This document shows positions 10,201 to 20,595 of a stretch of 55,029 bases of DNA, piece by piece (positions within the stretch are counted from its first letter, which is position 1; every line of letters begins with the position of its first letter). The notes beneath the pieces were generated by a model. The model saw nothing but the letters and a program-made list of their open reading frames with translations. It was not told where the DNA came from and did no database searches. Both the position numbers and the translations under genes were made by a program. This DNA comes from an uncultured bacterium (GTDB lineage Bacteria; Bacillota; Clostridia; Christensenellales; Pumilibacteraceae): assembly GCA_949744905.1 (NCBI GenBank), contig CATKCE010000060.1, positions 1 through 55,029 of the forward strand. The letters are read 5' to 3'.

Positions 10201-13200
10201 AATATCTGCCGGTATATCCTCCCGAAACCAGCGCGGTAAAGCGCAGTTCGCTGGAAGCGGTATCGATAACGTAAGTCTTTCCGGACCCGCCGAGAGCGGC
10301 GTCGGTCACGGGCTCGGTGAGCGCGTGTCCGTTTTCTTCCCACTGGCGGTAAAACCCGCCCACGGAGTCGTCGGCTATGCCCATGATCGAAGAATAAAAG
10401 TTCTCTATCGTGCGCGTCTCGTCTACGTTTACCGAATCCGACGTCCAGTTGACGCTCGCGTTATCCCAACGGATAACTATCTCCTGTTTTTGGATATTAT
10501 ACGAATAAACGCGTTTATTCATGGAATTATCCGCAAAGACATAATTGCCGCCAAGCGTCACGGTAACGGTGTAATCGCCTGCAATGTTGGGCGTAGAGCT
10601 TGCGCCCGAGTACGCCAGCGTATATTTGTTTTTGGCGGCGGCGTCGGTCTTCGCGAATTTCGGCAGATACGCGTCGGCTATCTCAACGTTGTCGGGATCG
10701 GCAAAGACGAATTGCGCGTGCAGAGTCTTTCCGCTCTTTCCTCCGTTGATATCTATTTCTCCGCCGTTGTAAACGGGATTGTTCACGCGCGTCGCGGTTA
10801 TCGGACGCGGCGATACGGTAAAGCCCGTGGGCGCGGCGTAAACAACTTTGTAGTTGTTGAGCGTAAGCGTGCTTACAAGTCCTCCGCCGGCCGTTCCCGC
10901 GGCGTCCGGAGAATACGACACGGTATAATTGCCGGCCCCGCTCTCCCACGGCACGTAAGACGTCTGCGCCGTAAGATACGCCGCGTGTCCGCTGTGGTCG
11001 GCGCCGATATCTTTTCCCGCCCAGCCGGAATACGACGGAGTTACCGACACGGCGTCGCCGTATCTTACTCCCGGTTTTACTTCCGCTTTTACCGTAAGGG
11101 TGGCCTGTTCTATCTCAAACGAAGCAAAAGCGAGCGCGCCGTAATCGAATGAAACGTCGTAATTACTACCGTTTTGAGCGTAACGCGGCGTCATAACGTA
11201 TCCGCCCGCCGTAACGTCCACCGCGTTGCCGGGCAACGTGAGAGACAATCCGAGCACGCTCGACGCGTCGCCGGAACTTCCGTTCCAGCCGTCGGGCAAA
11301 GTAAAGTACGCGTTGAAACGGGCGATCACGTCGGCTGTCAAGGCGTTTTGATGCGCCATGTAGTCGCCCGCATAAATCGTCTTTGCGCCTGCGTTGGTTC
11401 CGTTACTGCCGTGCACCGTAACTATGACGGCGCGTTGCCGTACCGTAAGGTTAAAACTTATGGTGGGAACTGTAAAGTTGAGCGCCCTCACTCCCGAAGC
11501 GGTAACGGTGCACACCGTACCCGCGGAAGTTTTAACGTTGTAGTCACGCGACGCGAAAGCGTAATCAAGCGATATTTTGTCGCCCTCGGCATTAAGAAGA
11601 TAAGTCTCGGATATCGTTTTATATCCGTCGTACGCGTCGGAACCGGCAATATCGGGATACGTTGTATCGGGCACGCGGTAGCTTATTACGTACCCTTTTC
11701 CGTCGTTAAAAAGAAGCTCCGCGGTCGCCGCCTCGCGTGAAGCGGGAAGCGCCGTACCGTATCTTATGGTAACTCCGGATACCGTTATCCCCAGAGTGGC
11801 TCTCGAAATACTGAATTGCGCCGCGCCTTCGCTAACCGTGTAATTTTCGCTTGTGCCGGCGTAAGTGAAAGTCGCCTCGTACGTTCCCGCATCCACAGGC
11901 TTGCCGTCGAGTTCGGTATCAGCCGCCGTGCCGTCCGGCTCGGCTACTTTGCGGTACGTCGCGTTAAAGGTAAGTCCCGTAAGGTTTGACGTGGCGATAG
12001 TTATTTCCTTGGGCTTGCCGTCGTACACAGGACTTTTTGGCACGTTGTAAGTGACTACTACCGGCGCGCTCTCTATAACGTAAGTTCCCGCGCTGTAAGT
12101 CGCGCCCCCGCCTATGTATTTGCCGATATCCGCCGCAAGCACGTCGTCGTCGCCAAGCTCGGCGGCCCACGAGCAGTTTTCAAACGCGACCGCGTAATTT
12201 ACTGCGTGGGAGTCATCGCTCCACACCGCGTACACTGCGTAAACGCCCTTGTCGGCGGTGCGCTTGCCCTCGGAAGAGAACGTAGCCTTGGTATGCAACA
12301 CTACCGGCGTCTGTCCGTTGAAATATCCGTACAAGCTGCCGTCGGCAATATCCAAAGTAGGAGTATCGTAGCTTTCTATCGTTCCTTTATCGTACAAATC
12401 GTAATGGTTGAAACTTGTTCCGTCTTTTTTGTTTTTGTCTATCACCAAGGTAACGGAGCGTTTTTCCACAGTCAGCTTTCCGTCGATAAATACGAACTCG
12501 TAATTGTCCGAAGCGTATCCGTTATCGTCGTCGATAGTGATACGGTGCGCCGAGCCCGCGTCGTTACCCGCTTTGTAAGGATCGGAAGACGCGACTTTGT
12601 TGGTAACGAATTCAAAGTTCTTTTTTACCGACGTATTGCGTCCGTCGAATACAGTCGTATCGGTCTCGCCGTATTTGTAACCAGATATATCCGCCGCATG
12701 GTTAGAGTGGTGTTCGGCGTCGGCGGTAAATATATGTTCCTCACCGTATACCACCGTAGAATCGTGTGCCGTAACTGTGAGTTCGGCTTTGGCGACGCGG
12801 AACACGCGCGTTTCGCTTACCGCGGCGTAATCGTTGCCCGACGCCGGCATAGTGTAAGTCACAGCGTAATATCCGGCGCCGAATTTGTTGCGCGAAAATA
12901 CCGTGTCCAACACGTCGCCGAGCGTAGTCTCTTCGTCCAGCCCCGCGTTTGCAACGTATTCGGCAACGTAGCTTACGCTTTCCGTACCCGCCGAAACGGT
13001 CTTACGGTAAAACTCCACCGATACGTATATCTTATTGCCGGAAGTATTTCCGTTAAAGCCGTCGAAACGCGTCGCAGGCGTTACGAATCCCGTCATGCCG
13101 GCGGTATATCCGCCGTATATCCAGGCTTCTCCGCCCACTCCCTCGGTCTTGGCGAATGCGGCAGCCCGATCGCCGTTTATTACGGTAACGGCTTTATCGT

Positions 13201-16200
13201 TGTAATCGAACGATTCCGTAAACGCGTTTTCCGACGGGAGCACTTCAACGCATATCTTATCGACAAAAGTTTTGTGGTTCTCGGCGGAGATACGGAAGAA
13301 CACGTAATACGTGTCGGCGCGGAACACGCCCGGTATATCCGAACTTCCGCTTACATCCCAATCGAAACCGACAGGCAACGCGCTATTCTTTGAGAGATAA
13401 TACAAAACATCCGCCCTTATGCCGTCCTGCGTGTCCGCGTCGAGCGCGGCTTTCAGGGAAGGCCTTATGGTATCGTCGTAAGAAAGAGTCTGCTTTGAAG
13501 TATCGGGCAGCAGTTTATAATCGGCGGCGGACACGACGTACACCGCGTCGGTATTGTATTTTATGTCGTACTTGTCGCCGGCGAGCGAACGCAAAGTTAT
13601 GGCGTATCCGTCGGAGTTCACCTTACCGGTAGCGATCGTTATTCCGTCTTTTATCTCGGTATCGAGAGAGTTTACCTCTATCGCGAATATCCTGTCGTAA
13701 GAGCTGTACGCTCCGAAGAAATGCGTCGCGCCGTCGAGTCCGTACGACGACACCGCCGCGGATACGGTAAATCCGGCATTCTCGGTGTTGAGCGCGGCAA
13801 GCTCGGAATAGTACGGTCTGCTCTGCGAAAGTATCGCGACGGTTATCTCGCGGCGCACAACGTTGAGAGAGCCTACTCCGCCGGCAAACACATAGTTGCC
13901 CCATGCAAGACCGTTGGGCGCAAACGTTATGTCGCGCCTGCCGATATCTCCCGGCGTATAATCGGTGGCATACTCGAATTCCCCGCCGGTCACGGCTATG
14001 TCGGAAGTATTGTAGAATTTGTTTTTGTCGTCAAACTTGAAGTCGCCGTCGTCTATCTTATATATGCCGTTTTCGCGGCGCAGATTATCGTTGCCGGCAA
14101 GATACATGTTTCCTTTGCCGTCGTAATTTACGGGGCTGTTCTCTCCGTAAAATATCGTAAGTTCCACGCGGACGTTTAGCGTAGCGGGACGTACGAAATA
14201 TTCGTAAGTACTCTCCGCAAAAGTAATATCGTAATTGGCTTTACCGTTTTCGGTAACGGTGATATCGAAGAAATATCTGTTTGCGGCGGTGGTTATGTCG
14301 GAATCGGAAGCAATGCCGTTTACGCTTAGCGCAAACACCTGCCCCGCATCCACTCCGTCGGGCAGACCTTTTCCGCCAACGGCATAAAAATCTTTCTTGC
14401 CGGATATATCCGCGGGGTCGTCGCCGTAAACGTGTTCTCTGTCCGATTCCGCCGCGGTAACCGTCACTTCTATCGCGCGCTTTTCGACGACGAATTTGCC
14501 CTCGCCGTCCTCGGGCACTACGAGAACGTAGTTGCGCGAATACTCGTTGTCCTTAAGTTCCGGCGTTAAAACATACCCCGCCGCGTTTGCAGGAAGAAGC
14601 GCGTCGCTACCGGTATAGCCGCCGCGGTCAAGCGATACGGTCAGGCAGTCGAGCGCAGAGTCGCCGCCCGCAAAGCCTTCGCCGTCTTTCACCTCGACTT
14701 CGAACCATCCGGATACGTCGGGCAAACCGTCGCCGTAAGTATGCCGATAAGTCTTAGAGCCGTCGGGAGCTTTAACGCTTACCGTAAGCGTACGGCGCAA
14801 TACGATAAGTTCGTTTTCGAGCAGATAACCGCCGTTATCTCTTATATCAAAGTTATCGGCGCGGTAAACGAGTCCGCCGGTCGCCTCGCCGTCGGCGATA
14901 GTCTCCACGTACACTTTGTGCGCTATCACGTTACCCTGCGCGTCGGTATTGACTTTGCTTACGTGCGTAACGCTCAATACAGGAAGTAAAAGCGTTTGTC
15001 CCGGACGCTGCGGCGCGGATACCACGGTAGCCGTAAGTCCTCTGGATACGCCGTCGTACACGAACGAAAATTTGCCGTCGGCATTCGTAACTCCTTCTTC
15101 CGCGCCCCATTTCACAGTTACGGAAGCGGCGCGGATATCAAGCGCGTTTACCGTAAGGTCCTTGTGTATGGCGGCGGTCTCGAAGTCAGATTCATCGGAA
15201 AAAGTCCATTCGACCGTCACGTCGTATTCGCCTTTGTTCCAAGGAAGATGGTTTACAAGGTCTCCGCTGTCCGAGCCGGATTTCATGCCAGAGTCATAAG
15301 TAAACACGCTCACGCTGTTGTCGGCTTTATCGGTAAAAGTCAACGTAAGAGTCACGTGCCCCTTATCCCACTCGGCAATAAGGGTGTCTTTGGAGCCCTC
15401 GGTCTCGTCTTTTATAGTGAAAACGTCGTTAAGAGAAATTGCGCCGGACGCCTTTACCGTATCGCCGAACGTATACGGCGCGAATTCGTAAGTCAGCCCG
15501 AGCACTCTGTTGGTCACGGCATAATGGATGGTAATATAAACTCCGTCCTCGCCGTAATCCGTCTTATAGTTCTGCGCCGACGCGCTGCCCGAAACCAATA
15601 TCTGGTTCGTGTTGCTTACGTACAGATACGCGCCGTCGGCTTCCGCCCATATATAGTTGAGCGGATTCTTATCCGGCGTGTCCCCCGCCTTTACCGCATA
15701 GCGTACATAATATCTTCCGCGTTCCGATATGGCTTCGTCGTCGGGTATAGCGGTGTAAGACACAGATCCGCCGCTCACGGTAACGCTGCCGTAAGACACG
15801 GTAAGTTCGGGCAAGCCGTTTACTGAGAGAGTCTTTCTTTCGTTCATTCCCGCTTCCCATTCGGAAATGCGCCAATCCGACCATTGCTCTTTGGTCCATG
15901 AAGGATCGCCGAGTTTAAGCGTCTTGCGGTTTACCGTTATCCCGATCTCGCAAGTCTCAGTTCCCTCGACGTAACCGCCGCCGGCATTGCCGTCCGCCCA
16001 ACGGTAATTTTCAAAATCGTTTAATGTAAACGTCAGTTTATACAGACCGGCGTCGGTATACTCAAAAGTAAAGCCGGAACTCGTAAACGTAAACGCCGCG
16101 CCAGCCGCAACCTCGTTGCCGAGATTGTTCCTGCCGGACACTTCGGCGACACCGCCCGCACGCGCCGCGAGCACCGCCCAATCGGTGGAGGCTGTAAACT

Positions 16201-19200
16201 CTATCGTCTTTCCGTCGCCGAAAGTTACCGCGCTTACGGTAAGTTCGGGTCTTGACACAACGGCTTTATTTATCGTAAAGTCCGTCGAACGCGTCTCGCT
16301 CTTAATAGTGTAATTCCGCGATACGTCTCCGTTCTCCATAAGCGCAACTGCATGGACGCGGTAAACGCCGGCTTTGCGGACAAACGTTACGCCGCTGTCG
16401 GAAACGTAATTTTCGTTTTTATCGATACAGAACGAGACGGTAAGCGCGTCGTCGCCGCACACGTCGGACGGTCGCGCCGCAACTGCGGGACTTTTATCCG
16501 AGTCGTCGTAAGTATGCGCAAGCGCGCTCCAATCGAGGTCTATCGGTTTTGCCGACACGATAAACGTGACCGTCTGCGGCAAAACAGAACCGTTTTCGCT
16601 TCCGTCGTCCCAAACATAATTCGCACCGGGCGTTATTTCTATAGTATAGCTGTCGGCATACAGCACCTGTAACGAGCTGTCCCCGTTTACGGTATACGTC
16701 ACATGTCCTTCGTAATTAAAAAGATATTTTTCGATAGTGAAAACGCTTCCGCGGTACACGGCGGTAAACACTTGACCCGAACGGACAACGCCGTCCGCCG
16801 ACATCTGCGGCGTGGACGCGGCAACCGCCGGAAGTTCCAGTTTAGCCTTTCCTATCCTGTAAGACGCGTGGTACAACGCGGGCAGAACGTAGTCCGACGC
16901 GACGCCGTTTCCGGCGACCGTTATACCGGTCACGTATACGTAATACGTTCCCGCCGCGTTCGCGCCGTCGGCATGTACGAACGCATTGAACTTATCGGCT
17001 TCGGTAATATCGGAACGTCCGTCGTATTCGGAATACACCTCTGTTTTAAGCGATACCGCATCGCCGTCCGCCGTACCGTTTGCACCCGCTACGGGCTTTA
17101 CGCGCGCCATTCCCTCGCTGAAAGGATATTCCAAAAGCGCGGGAGCCGACGCGTTACCGGAGGTCCAGACGACCGTCAGCGTTACGGGGTCGAGAATATA
17201 CGTGAGCGTAACTTCGCCGTCGCCGTCAGAGTCCAATGCGCCCGACCACGCGTGGTTGTTATCGGTAAACGACACTTTGACGGTGTAAGTATCGGCGTGC
17301 AATACGCTTATAGTTCCGTTGCCGTCGTCTGCGACCGACTGCGTCGCGCCTTCCGCCGAGTACGACATGAACCCGCCGTCGTAGCCAGCAATGGAAAATA
17401 CGTTGCTTTTTCCGTTATAAGAAGCTCTTTCCGCCGAAAGTCCCAGCGACGATATCACTTTTTTCATCACCGTGAACTCGCGGTACGCCGTATCGCCCAC
17501 GGTATAGTCTCCGTCCTCATCGTGCTCCGAATTCAACTCGGTAGTGTAGCCGACGCGATAAGTCCCCGCCTGCCACTCCGCAAATTCCGCAAGAGTATGG
17601 TCGGAATAATCTTCCCACGTTCCGCTTTCGTTCCTTATCTGGAAAACCGGACCGCCGGCCAAAGGATAAAATCCGTCGGGATACGCGAAATCGACGGTAA
17701 GGTTTCCCTCGCCGTATATAAATTCGGTATCCGAAAGTTTTACCGCCATGGTAAAGTCGGGCACAGTGTAAGGCGTAACGGTAAACACCGTGCTTATAAC
17801 GCTCTTGCCGTCTTCGACGGAAATAATATCGTTTTCGTTATCCGAAGTCCATACGTAATTTTTATTGTTGAGCGTAAGTTTGATGCCGTAATCGCCCGCA
17901 TGGCGTATCGCTTTTTCGGAATTGACGCCGCTCTGCTCCACCGAAATTATGGCGTCCGCTTTGTCTCCCTCGATATCCTCCGCAAGAAAAGCCGAGCGGT
18001 CTATATCGATAAGTTCTTCGGGAGTCCATGTAGTGCGCGAATAGGCGCGCGGAGGCGCTACGGCCCCCGTCTTTACGGGTCTCGGCGCGATGGTCAAAGT
18101 AGCGCGGTTAGAGTCGAAAGTCGTACTGCTGCGGTAACCGTCTGTGTCCTCGGTAGTTGCGATAACGTAATACGTGCCGACAACGGTGGGACGGACAAGC
18201 GACGGATCGCCGTAAGTATACGTCTTACCGCTCTCGTCGGTAAATCCGTAATATTTGAACGTGGGCGTCGGCGCGACCGAAGAGTCGAGAGCCACGCTGC
18301 TGCCCAAAGGATAGCACTTTACCGCCAAAGACGGTTCTTCGCCGTATATGATATTTACGGTCCTTTCGGCCATACGCACGTCCAATAAACCTTTGTTAAC
18401 GCGTATGCGGTAACTCTTTGAATATTCCACGCGGTTGTCCGCCGTATACCAGCCGTAATCTCCCGCGGCTCCGTCTGTCAGCGCGAACGTGACGGTAAAC
18501 TCGCTGCCGCGCAAAAACACCACGGCTCCGTTTTCGTACTTGGCGAAATCACATTCGGAAGAATCGAGCGAAACGTTGCCTGCGGCGTAAGAATAAGTCG
18601 CTATAACAGCGCTCTCGCCGGTAAGTCTGTCGGTCACGGTAACGGTAAGTCCGGTTTTGAGGTCGTTTTCCCAGTCTATGCCGGTAACGGGTTTTATCGT
18701 GCCGCCCTCGCTGTAATTTACCGAACGTTCGTCCACAACGGGCACAACGTGCGGCGCCGGAACAACGCTTATATCAAAGCGGTTTTCCTTGCCGCCGTAA
18801 GATACCGTAACGCGGTTTACGTTTGTGCTGCGCGAAGGAACGTTCACTCTGCCGACGCCGCTCGTAAGCCTTTTGGTGCCCGCGTAAAAAGTAACCGTGC
18901 AGTCGTCTGCGTAATCGGCAAGGTCTATCTGGTTTTCGATTATTTCCGGATCGTCCTGTCCCGGCACGTCAACGCTGAATTCCGCAGTGGCGTAAAGACC
19001 GGTAAAATCAAATGGTTGATTCGCAACTTGCGTCACCGCCGTACCGTACACGCCGGTGACTCCGGCGTAAGGTTTGTATACGATATTTTCGAATCCGACT
19101 TCGGCGGAAATGGATCGGTCTTTGTCGCAAACAGTCACCGTTTTAGAGTAAATATCGTTTTCCGACAGCGGAAACTGGTTTTTAGAGGGATACAGCGAGC

Positions 19201-20422
19201 CGTCTATCACGTAATCGGTTATGACCTCGGTATCGCGGTCGTTGTATGTCACGGTCACGTCGAAGTCGCCGTGCGCGCCGGAATTGAGCATGGTAGCGGA
19301 AGTAAGATTGAGAGCGTCGCCCTTGTAAACGGCGTCGAGTTTTACGGCTTTGCGGTCTTCGAACGGCAGAGTCACCCGGTCGTTGTAAACTTCCGTGCCA
19401 ACGGTGATCTTGACCGATATCGAATTGTTGTTGTCGTTGTACTGTACGTTTTCTATCTCGCCGGTATAGTTGGTGTTAAGCTCGGGTATATATCCGCTCG
19501 AACCCGCGCTTCCCAGCAAAACGCGTGAATTTTCAAGCACCGCGTAAACCATTATCCTGCTTTGAACGTCGGTACCGTACATGCCTTTTACAAATGTTCC
19601 GTAATACGCCGAATCTTCTTTATCGGGAAAAACTTTATCGGCGGGATCGCGGTAGTATCCGTCCAAAACCGTCAGAGCGGGGTCGGCGGCAACGAATATA
19701 CCCTGTATTTTCGCGGCGACGACTTTTACGTTTTCGAGTTTGCCGGACGCTTCGCCGAGCGTAACGTTTACCGTGACCGTACGCCCCGCCGCAAGCGATT
19801 GGGAAAAGGACGCCGAATACAATTCTTTATTGCCGACGGGAAAACTTTCTTCGCCCGCCACGCCCGTAACGCTTATCAGATCTTTTACGCTCTCCTCGTC
19901 CGCGTCCGCGCCGATCTGGGTCGGACCCGTAACGGTAAGAGAATCGTAAACCGGCAAACTTTCGACTACGAGCAACTGGTCAATGTGGTATGTAAGCAAC
20001 GAACATTCAAGGTCGAGCGATATAGCGCCGGATGCCGTTCCGTCCTCGTTCAGCACCGGAACGGGGCTGTTGTCGTCCAATACTTTGCCGTTTATCGAAA
20101 CGGTGAATTCCGACGTCTGTAATCGGGCGAAGCCGCCGTCGTACGTGCCGATAACGCGCAGATTCTTTTTAAGATCCAGACCGGTGGTCACGTCTTTGTA
20201 CACGGCCAAACCGTCGGGGACCGTCACCGAAATGTCGGTATATGTTTTAAGCGGACGTATAACGGCTTCGCTCTCTCTTTGCACATACCCCGCATTGCCG
20301 GCATACGAGTAAACGGCGTCGGTAACAGCAACGCCTCCCGTCGCAAGAAACAAACAGCCCAACACGGCAAAAACAGTCGCAAAAAATCTCTTTCTCGGCG
20401 ACCTTACACGTAACGATACCAT
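7241..20422 (-). CDS. Giant MBG-repeat cell-surface protein, 4393 aa
   Basis: A single 13.2-kb gene. The ORF track begins at a TTG, but the ATG at 20422 (MVSLRVRSPRKRFF) has GGGAGG nine bases upstream and opens a normal signal peptide (RKRFFATVFAVLGCLFLATG). The body is a long string of beta-rich repeats with the hallmarks of MBG/YDG-type domains: YGE or YGD openings, AGTYTV or ADTYTVKVS strands, NY.W turns and PAxLxVTV or KAELTVTA junctions. These are typical of extended stalks of adhesins. The C terminus has a hydrophobic span (VFGIVMGSVGGAAAVASAAAAVMF) followed by QYRKKKRLEA, so it is held by a membrane anchor rather than an LPXTG sortase motif. Binding target unknown. It is cotranscribed with the coupled 474-aa membrane protein. 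Confidence 0.9.
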   Translation of the reverse strand: MVSLRVRSPRKRFFATVFAVLGCLFLATGGVAVTDAVYSYAGNAGYVQRESEAVIRPLKTYTDISVTVPDGLAVYKDVTTGLDLKKNLRVIGTYDGGFARLQTSEFTVSINGKVLDDNSPVPVLNEDGTASGAISLDLECSLLTYHIDQLLVVESLPVYDSLTVTGPTQIGADADEESVKDLISVTGVAGEESFPVGNKELYSASFSQSLAAGRTVTVNVTLGEASGKLENVKVVAAKIQGIFVAADPALTVLDGYYRDPADKVFPDKEDSAYYGTFVKGMYGTDVQSRIMVYAVLENSRVLLGSAGSSGYIPELNTNYTGEIENVQYNDNNNSISVKITVGTEVYNDRVTLPFEDRKAVKLDAVYKGDALNLTSATMLNSGAHGDFDVTVTYNDRDTEVITDYVIDGSLYPSKNQFPLSENDIYSKTVTVCDKDRSISAEVGFENIVYKPYAGVTGVYGTAVTQVANQPFDFTGLYATAEFSVDVPGQDDPEIIENQIDLADYADDCTVTFYAGTKRLTSGVGRVNVPSRSTNVNRVTVSYGGKENRFDISVVPAPHVVPVVDERSVNYSEGGTIKPVTGIDWENDLKTGLTVTVTDRLTGESAVIATYSYAAGNVSLDSSECDFAKYENGAVVFLRGSEFTVTFALTDGAAGDYGWYTADNRVEYSKSYRIRVNKGLLDVRMAERTVNIIYGEEPSLAVKCYPLGSSVALDSSVAPTPTFKYYGFTDESGKTYTYGDPSLVRPTVVGTYYVIATTEDTDGYRSSTTFDSNRATLTIAPRPVKTGAVAPPRAYSRTTWTPEELIDIDRSAFLAEDIEGDKADAIISVEQSGVNSEKAIRHAGDYGIKLTLNNKNYVWTSDNENDIISVEDGKSVISTVFTVTPYTVPDFTMAVKLSDTEFIYGEGNLTVDFAYPDGFYPLAGGPVFQIRNESGTWEDYSDHTLAEFAEWQAGTYRVGYTTELNSEHDEDGDYTVGDTAYREFTVMKKVISSLGLSAERASYNGKSNVFSIAGYDGGFMSYSAEGATQSVADDGNGTISVLHADTYTVKVSFTDNNHAWSGALDSDGDGEVTLTYILDPVTLTVVWTSGNASAPALLEYPFSEGMARVKPVAGANGTADGDAVSLKTEVYSEYDGRSDITEADKFNAFVHADGANAAGTYYVYVTGITVAGNGVASDYVLPALYHASYRIGKAKLELPAVAASTPQMSADGVVRSGQVFTAVYRGSVFTIEKYLFNYEGHVTYTVNGDSSLQVLYADSYTIEITPGANYVWDDGSENGSVLPQTVTFIVSAKPIDLDWSALAHTYDDSDKSPAVAARPSDVCGDDALTVSFCIDKNENYVSDSGVTFVRKAGVYRVHAVALMENGDVSRNYTIKSETRSTDFTINKAVVSRPELTVSAVTFGDGKTIEFTASTDWAVLAARAGGVAEVSGRNNLGNEVAAGAAFTFTSSGFTFEYTDAGLYKLTFTLNDFENYRWADGNAGGGYVEGTETCEIGITVNRKTLKLGDPSWTKEQWSDWRISEWEAGMNERKTLSVNGLPELTVSYGSVTVSGGSVSYTAIPDDEAISERGRYYVRYAVKAGDTPDKNPLNYIWAEADGAYLYVSNTNQILVSGSASAQNYKTDYGEDGVYITIHYAVTNRVLGLTYEFAPYTFGDTVKASGAISLNDVFTIKDETEGSKDTLIAEWDKGHVTLTLTFTDKADNSVSVFTYDSGMKSGSDSGDLVNHLPWNKGEYDVTVEWTFSDESDFETAAIHKDLTVNALDIRAASVTVKWGAEEGVTNADGKFSFVYDGVSRGLTATVVSAPQRPGQTLLLPVLSVTHVSKVNTDAQGNVIAHKVYVETIADGEATGGLVYRADNFDIRDNGGYLLENELIVLRRTLTVSVKAPDGSKTYRHTYGDGLPDVSGWFEVEVKDGEGFAGGDSALDCLTVSLDRGGYTGSDALLPANAAGYVLTPELKDNEYSRNYVLVVPEDGEGKFVVEKRAIEVTVTAAESDREHVYGDDPADISGKKDFYAVGGKGLPDGVDAGQVFALSVNGIASDSDITTAANRYFFDITVTENGKANYDITFAESTYEYFVRPATLNVRVELTIFYGENSPVNYDGKGNMYLAGNDNLRRENGIYKIDDGDFKFDDKNKFYNTSDIAVTGGEFEYATDYTPGDIGRRDITFAPNGLAWGNYVFAGGVGSLNVVRREITVAILSQSRPYYSELAALNTENAGFTVSAAVSSYGLDGATHFFGAYSSYDRIFAIEVNSLDTEIKDGITIATGKVNSDGYAITLRSLAGDKYDIKYNTDAVYVVSAADYKLLPDTSKQTLSYDDTIRPSLKAALDADTQDGIRADVLYYLSKNSALPVGFDWDVSGSSDIPGVFRADTYYVFFRISAENHKTFVDKICVEVLPSENAFTESFDYNDKAVTVINGDRAAAFAKTEGVGGEAWIYGGYTAGMTGFVTPATRFDGFNGNTSGNKIYVSVEFYRKTVSAGTESVSYVAEYVANAGLDEETTLGDVLDTVFSRNKFGAGYYAVTYTMPASGNDYAAVSETRVFRVAKAELTVTAHDSTVVYGEEHIFTADAEHHSNHAADISGYKYGETDTTVFDGRNTSVKKNFEFVTNKVASSDPYKAGNDAGSAHRITIDDDNGYASDNYEFVFIDGKLTVEKRSVTLVIDKNKKDGTSFNHYDLYDKGTIESYDTPTLDIADGSLYGYFNGQTPVVLHTKATFSSEGKRTADKGVYAVYAVWSDDSHAVNYAVAFENCSWAAELGDDDVLAADIGKYIGGGATYSAGTYVIESAPVVVTYNVPKSPVYDGKPKEITIATSNLTGLTFNATYRKVAEPDGTAADTELDGKPVDAGTYEATFTYAGTSENYTVSEGAAQFSISRATLGITVSGVTIRYGTALPASREAATAELLFNDGKGYVISYRVPDTTYPDIAGSDAYDGYKTISETYLLNAEGDKISLDYAFASRDYNVKTSAGTVCTVTASGVRALNFTVPTISFNLTVRQRAVIVTVHGSNGTNAGAKTIYAGDYMAHQNALTADVIARFNAYFTLPDGWNGSSGDASSVLGLSLTLPGNAVDVTAGGYVMTPRYAQNGSNYDVSFDYGALAFASFEIEQATLTVKAEVKPGVRYGDAVSVTPSYSGWAGKDIGADHSGHAAYLTAQTSYVPWESGAGNYTVSYSPDAAGTAGGGLVSTLTLNNYKVVYAAPTGFTVSPRPITATRVNNPVYNGGEIDINGGKSGKTLHAQFVFADPDNVEIADAYLPKFAKTDAAAKNKYTLAYSGASSTPNIAGDYTVTVTLGGNYVFADNSMNKRVYSYNIQKQEIVIRWDNASVNWTSDSVNVDETRTIENFYSSIMGIADDSVGGFYRQWEENGHALTEPVTDAALGGSGKTYVIDTASSELRFTALVSGGYTGRYYTTVQLNSDAAKNYTLSNVNGSGASVTLVLVVTTDSVNIMLSIEGWTYKQEVNAPVYSVDGGSGGISISYARVYAYGYGDEIPSEYMQFTNVNAGSVLLELGAGAFNVAINGETDAGVYIVRALYADTNQSAYRVFKILPASVKVPTFTLTSSGAEQNDTYNGNALTLTIKVDTAVISVAMDGSATLPVLGGVQLGTVGAGNKTIRYSLVSANYVWDTSDLPDGVTAAGDAYEAVWTVNKGVAAISGLVAQRITHGETPKRSGDARFGAYIAYSYRPAVAGGDPGDHADGWTDGVVGAGTYWVKAVSSDDPLGNYTGDTAYSTVTVDPATLYVTVGGTMTYGEPEGKTLTYNYEGWVGAEINTRPEPDDYSKVGYTLKIDDTLSAGSHAIELIMKDGAVIGVSVPNYVIVSRTGTFTVNRKSIEVTVSGGGKPYSVSPFTAAADLSDIAVSVPVGIDKESLKITLGLSGAFDGQTLDAGSYSITAVSGNGNYIVTFTTGIYTVSPRLLRIGGFEGGGQYGSVAAARVIVLYDVTGGGQITVSDQNVLDMLKYSYTTQAGAALSAMPGNAGEYNVSVSLTGANSGNYTLTGRADYAFTVTKRIYSYSDIKLSDVVYDGKAHNAPTIDYGGYDDSEFTVTPGWIGDAVDVGEYTVTIRIKDAANNRWELVEGAERSFTFAVTPGTNIVNGLSVANWIYGEYDRGKNSPVVETLFPCDPSTYVFTYYRNGAVVDGIPSSAGVYTVTVTIPATANFSGATGAASFSILQKEYAAPTLGIITSGDGRNDVFTGETLKAFVNGFDASIMQILYDGVSNLNGNSLEVHAVNAGTYTVKLVLRDKTNYSWAGATTDENGDAVLTWTVARKKLDKPVHNDSLLMVNGKVLEYFPEGFDGDVMRIEGNRSGYGGTFSATVSLLDPDNYEWADGSTDPVTFKWKVVGVNTVFGIVMGSVGGAAAVASAAAAVMFVQYRKKKRLEASAGAYNDKGAEV

Positions 20423-20595
20423 ATTCCCGATCCTCCCCGCCGGACGTCCGTGCAAAACAGATTCCGCACGCGTCCGACTTATCCGCGCCGTAAAACACGG
20501 CCGGTATTTTTACAACGTCGTCCCGCAAAACGCTTCAAACGGAACATACGCGGTAATTATCGTTGTTTTCTACTGCACTGCGGCGTACCGCCGTA

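Noticed and set aside
9341-11152. 603-aa plus-strand ORF opposite the giant surface-protein gene
   Set aside because: It is an antisense shadow: Arg/Tyr/Val-rich, with no start signals and no fold pattern. It arises from the codon usage of the repeat gene on the other strand, as do the 561-aa (16703-18388) and 395-aa (12206-13393) frames.
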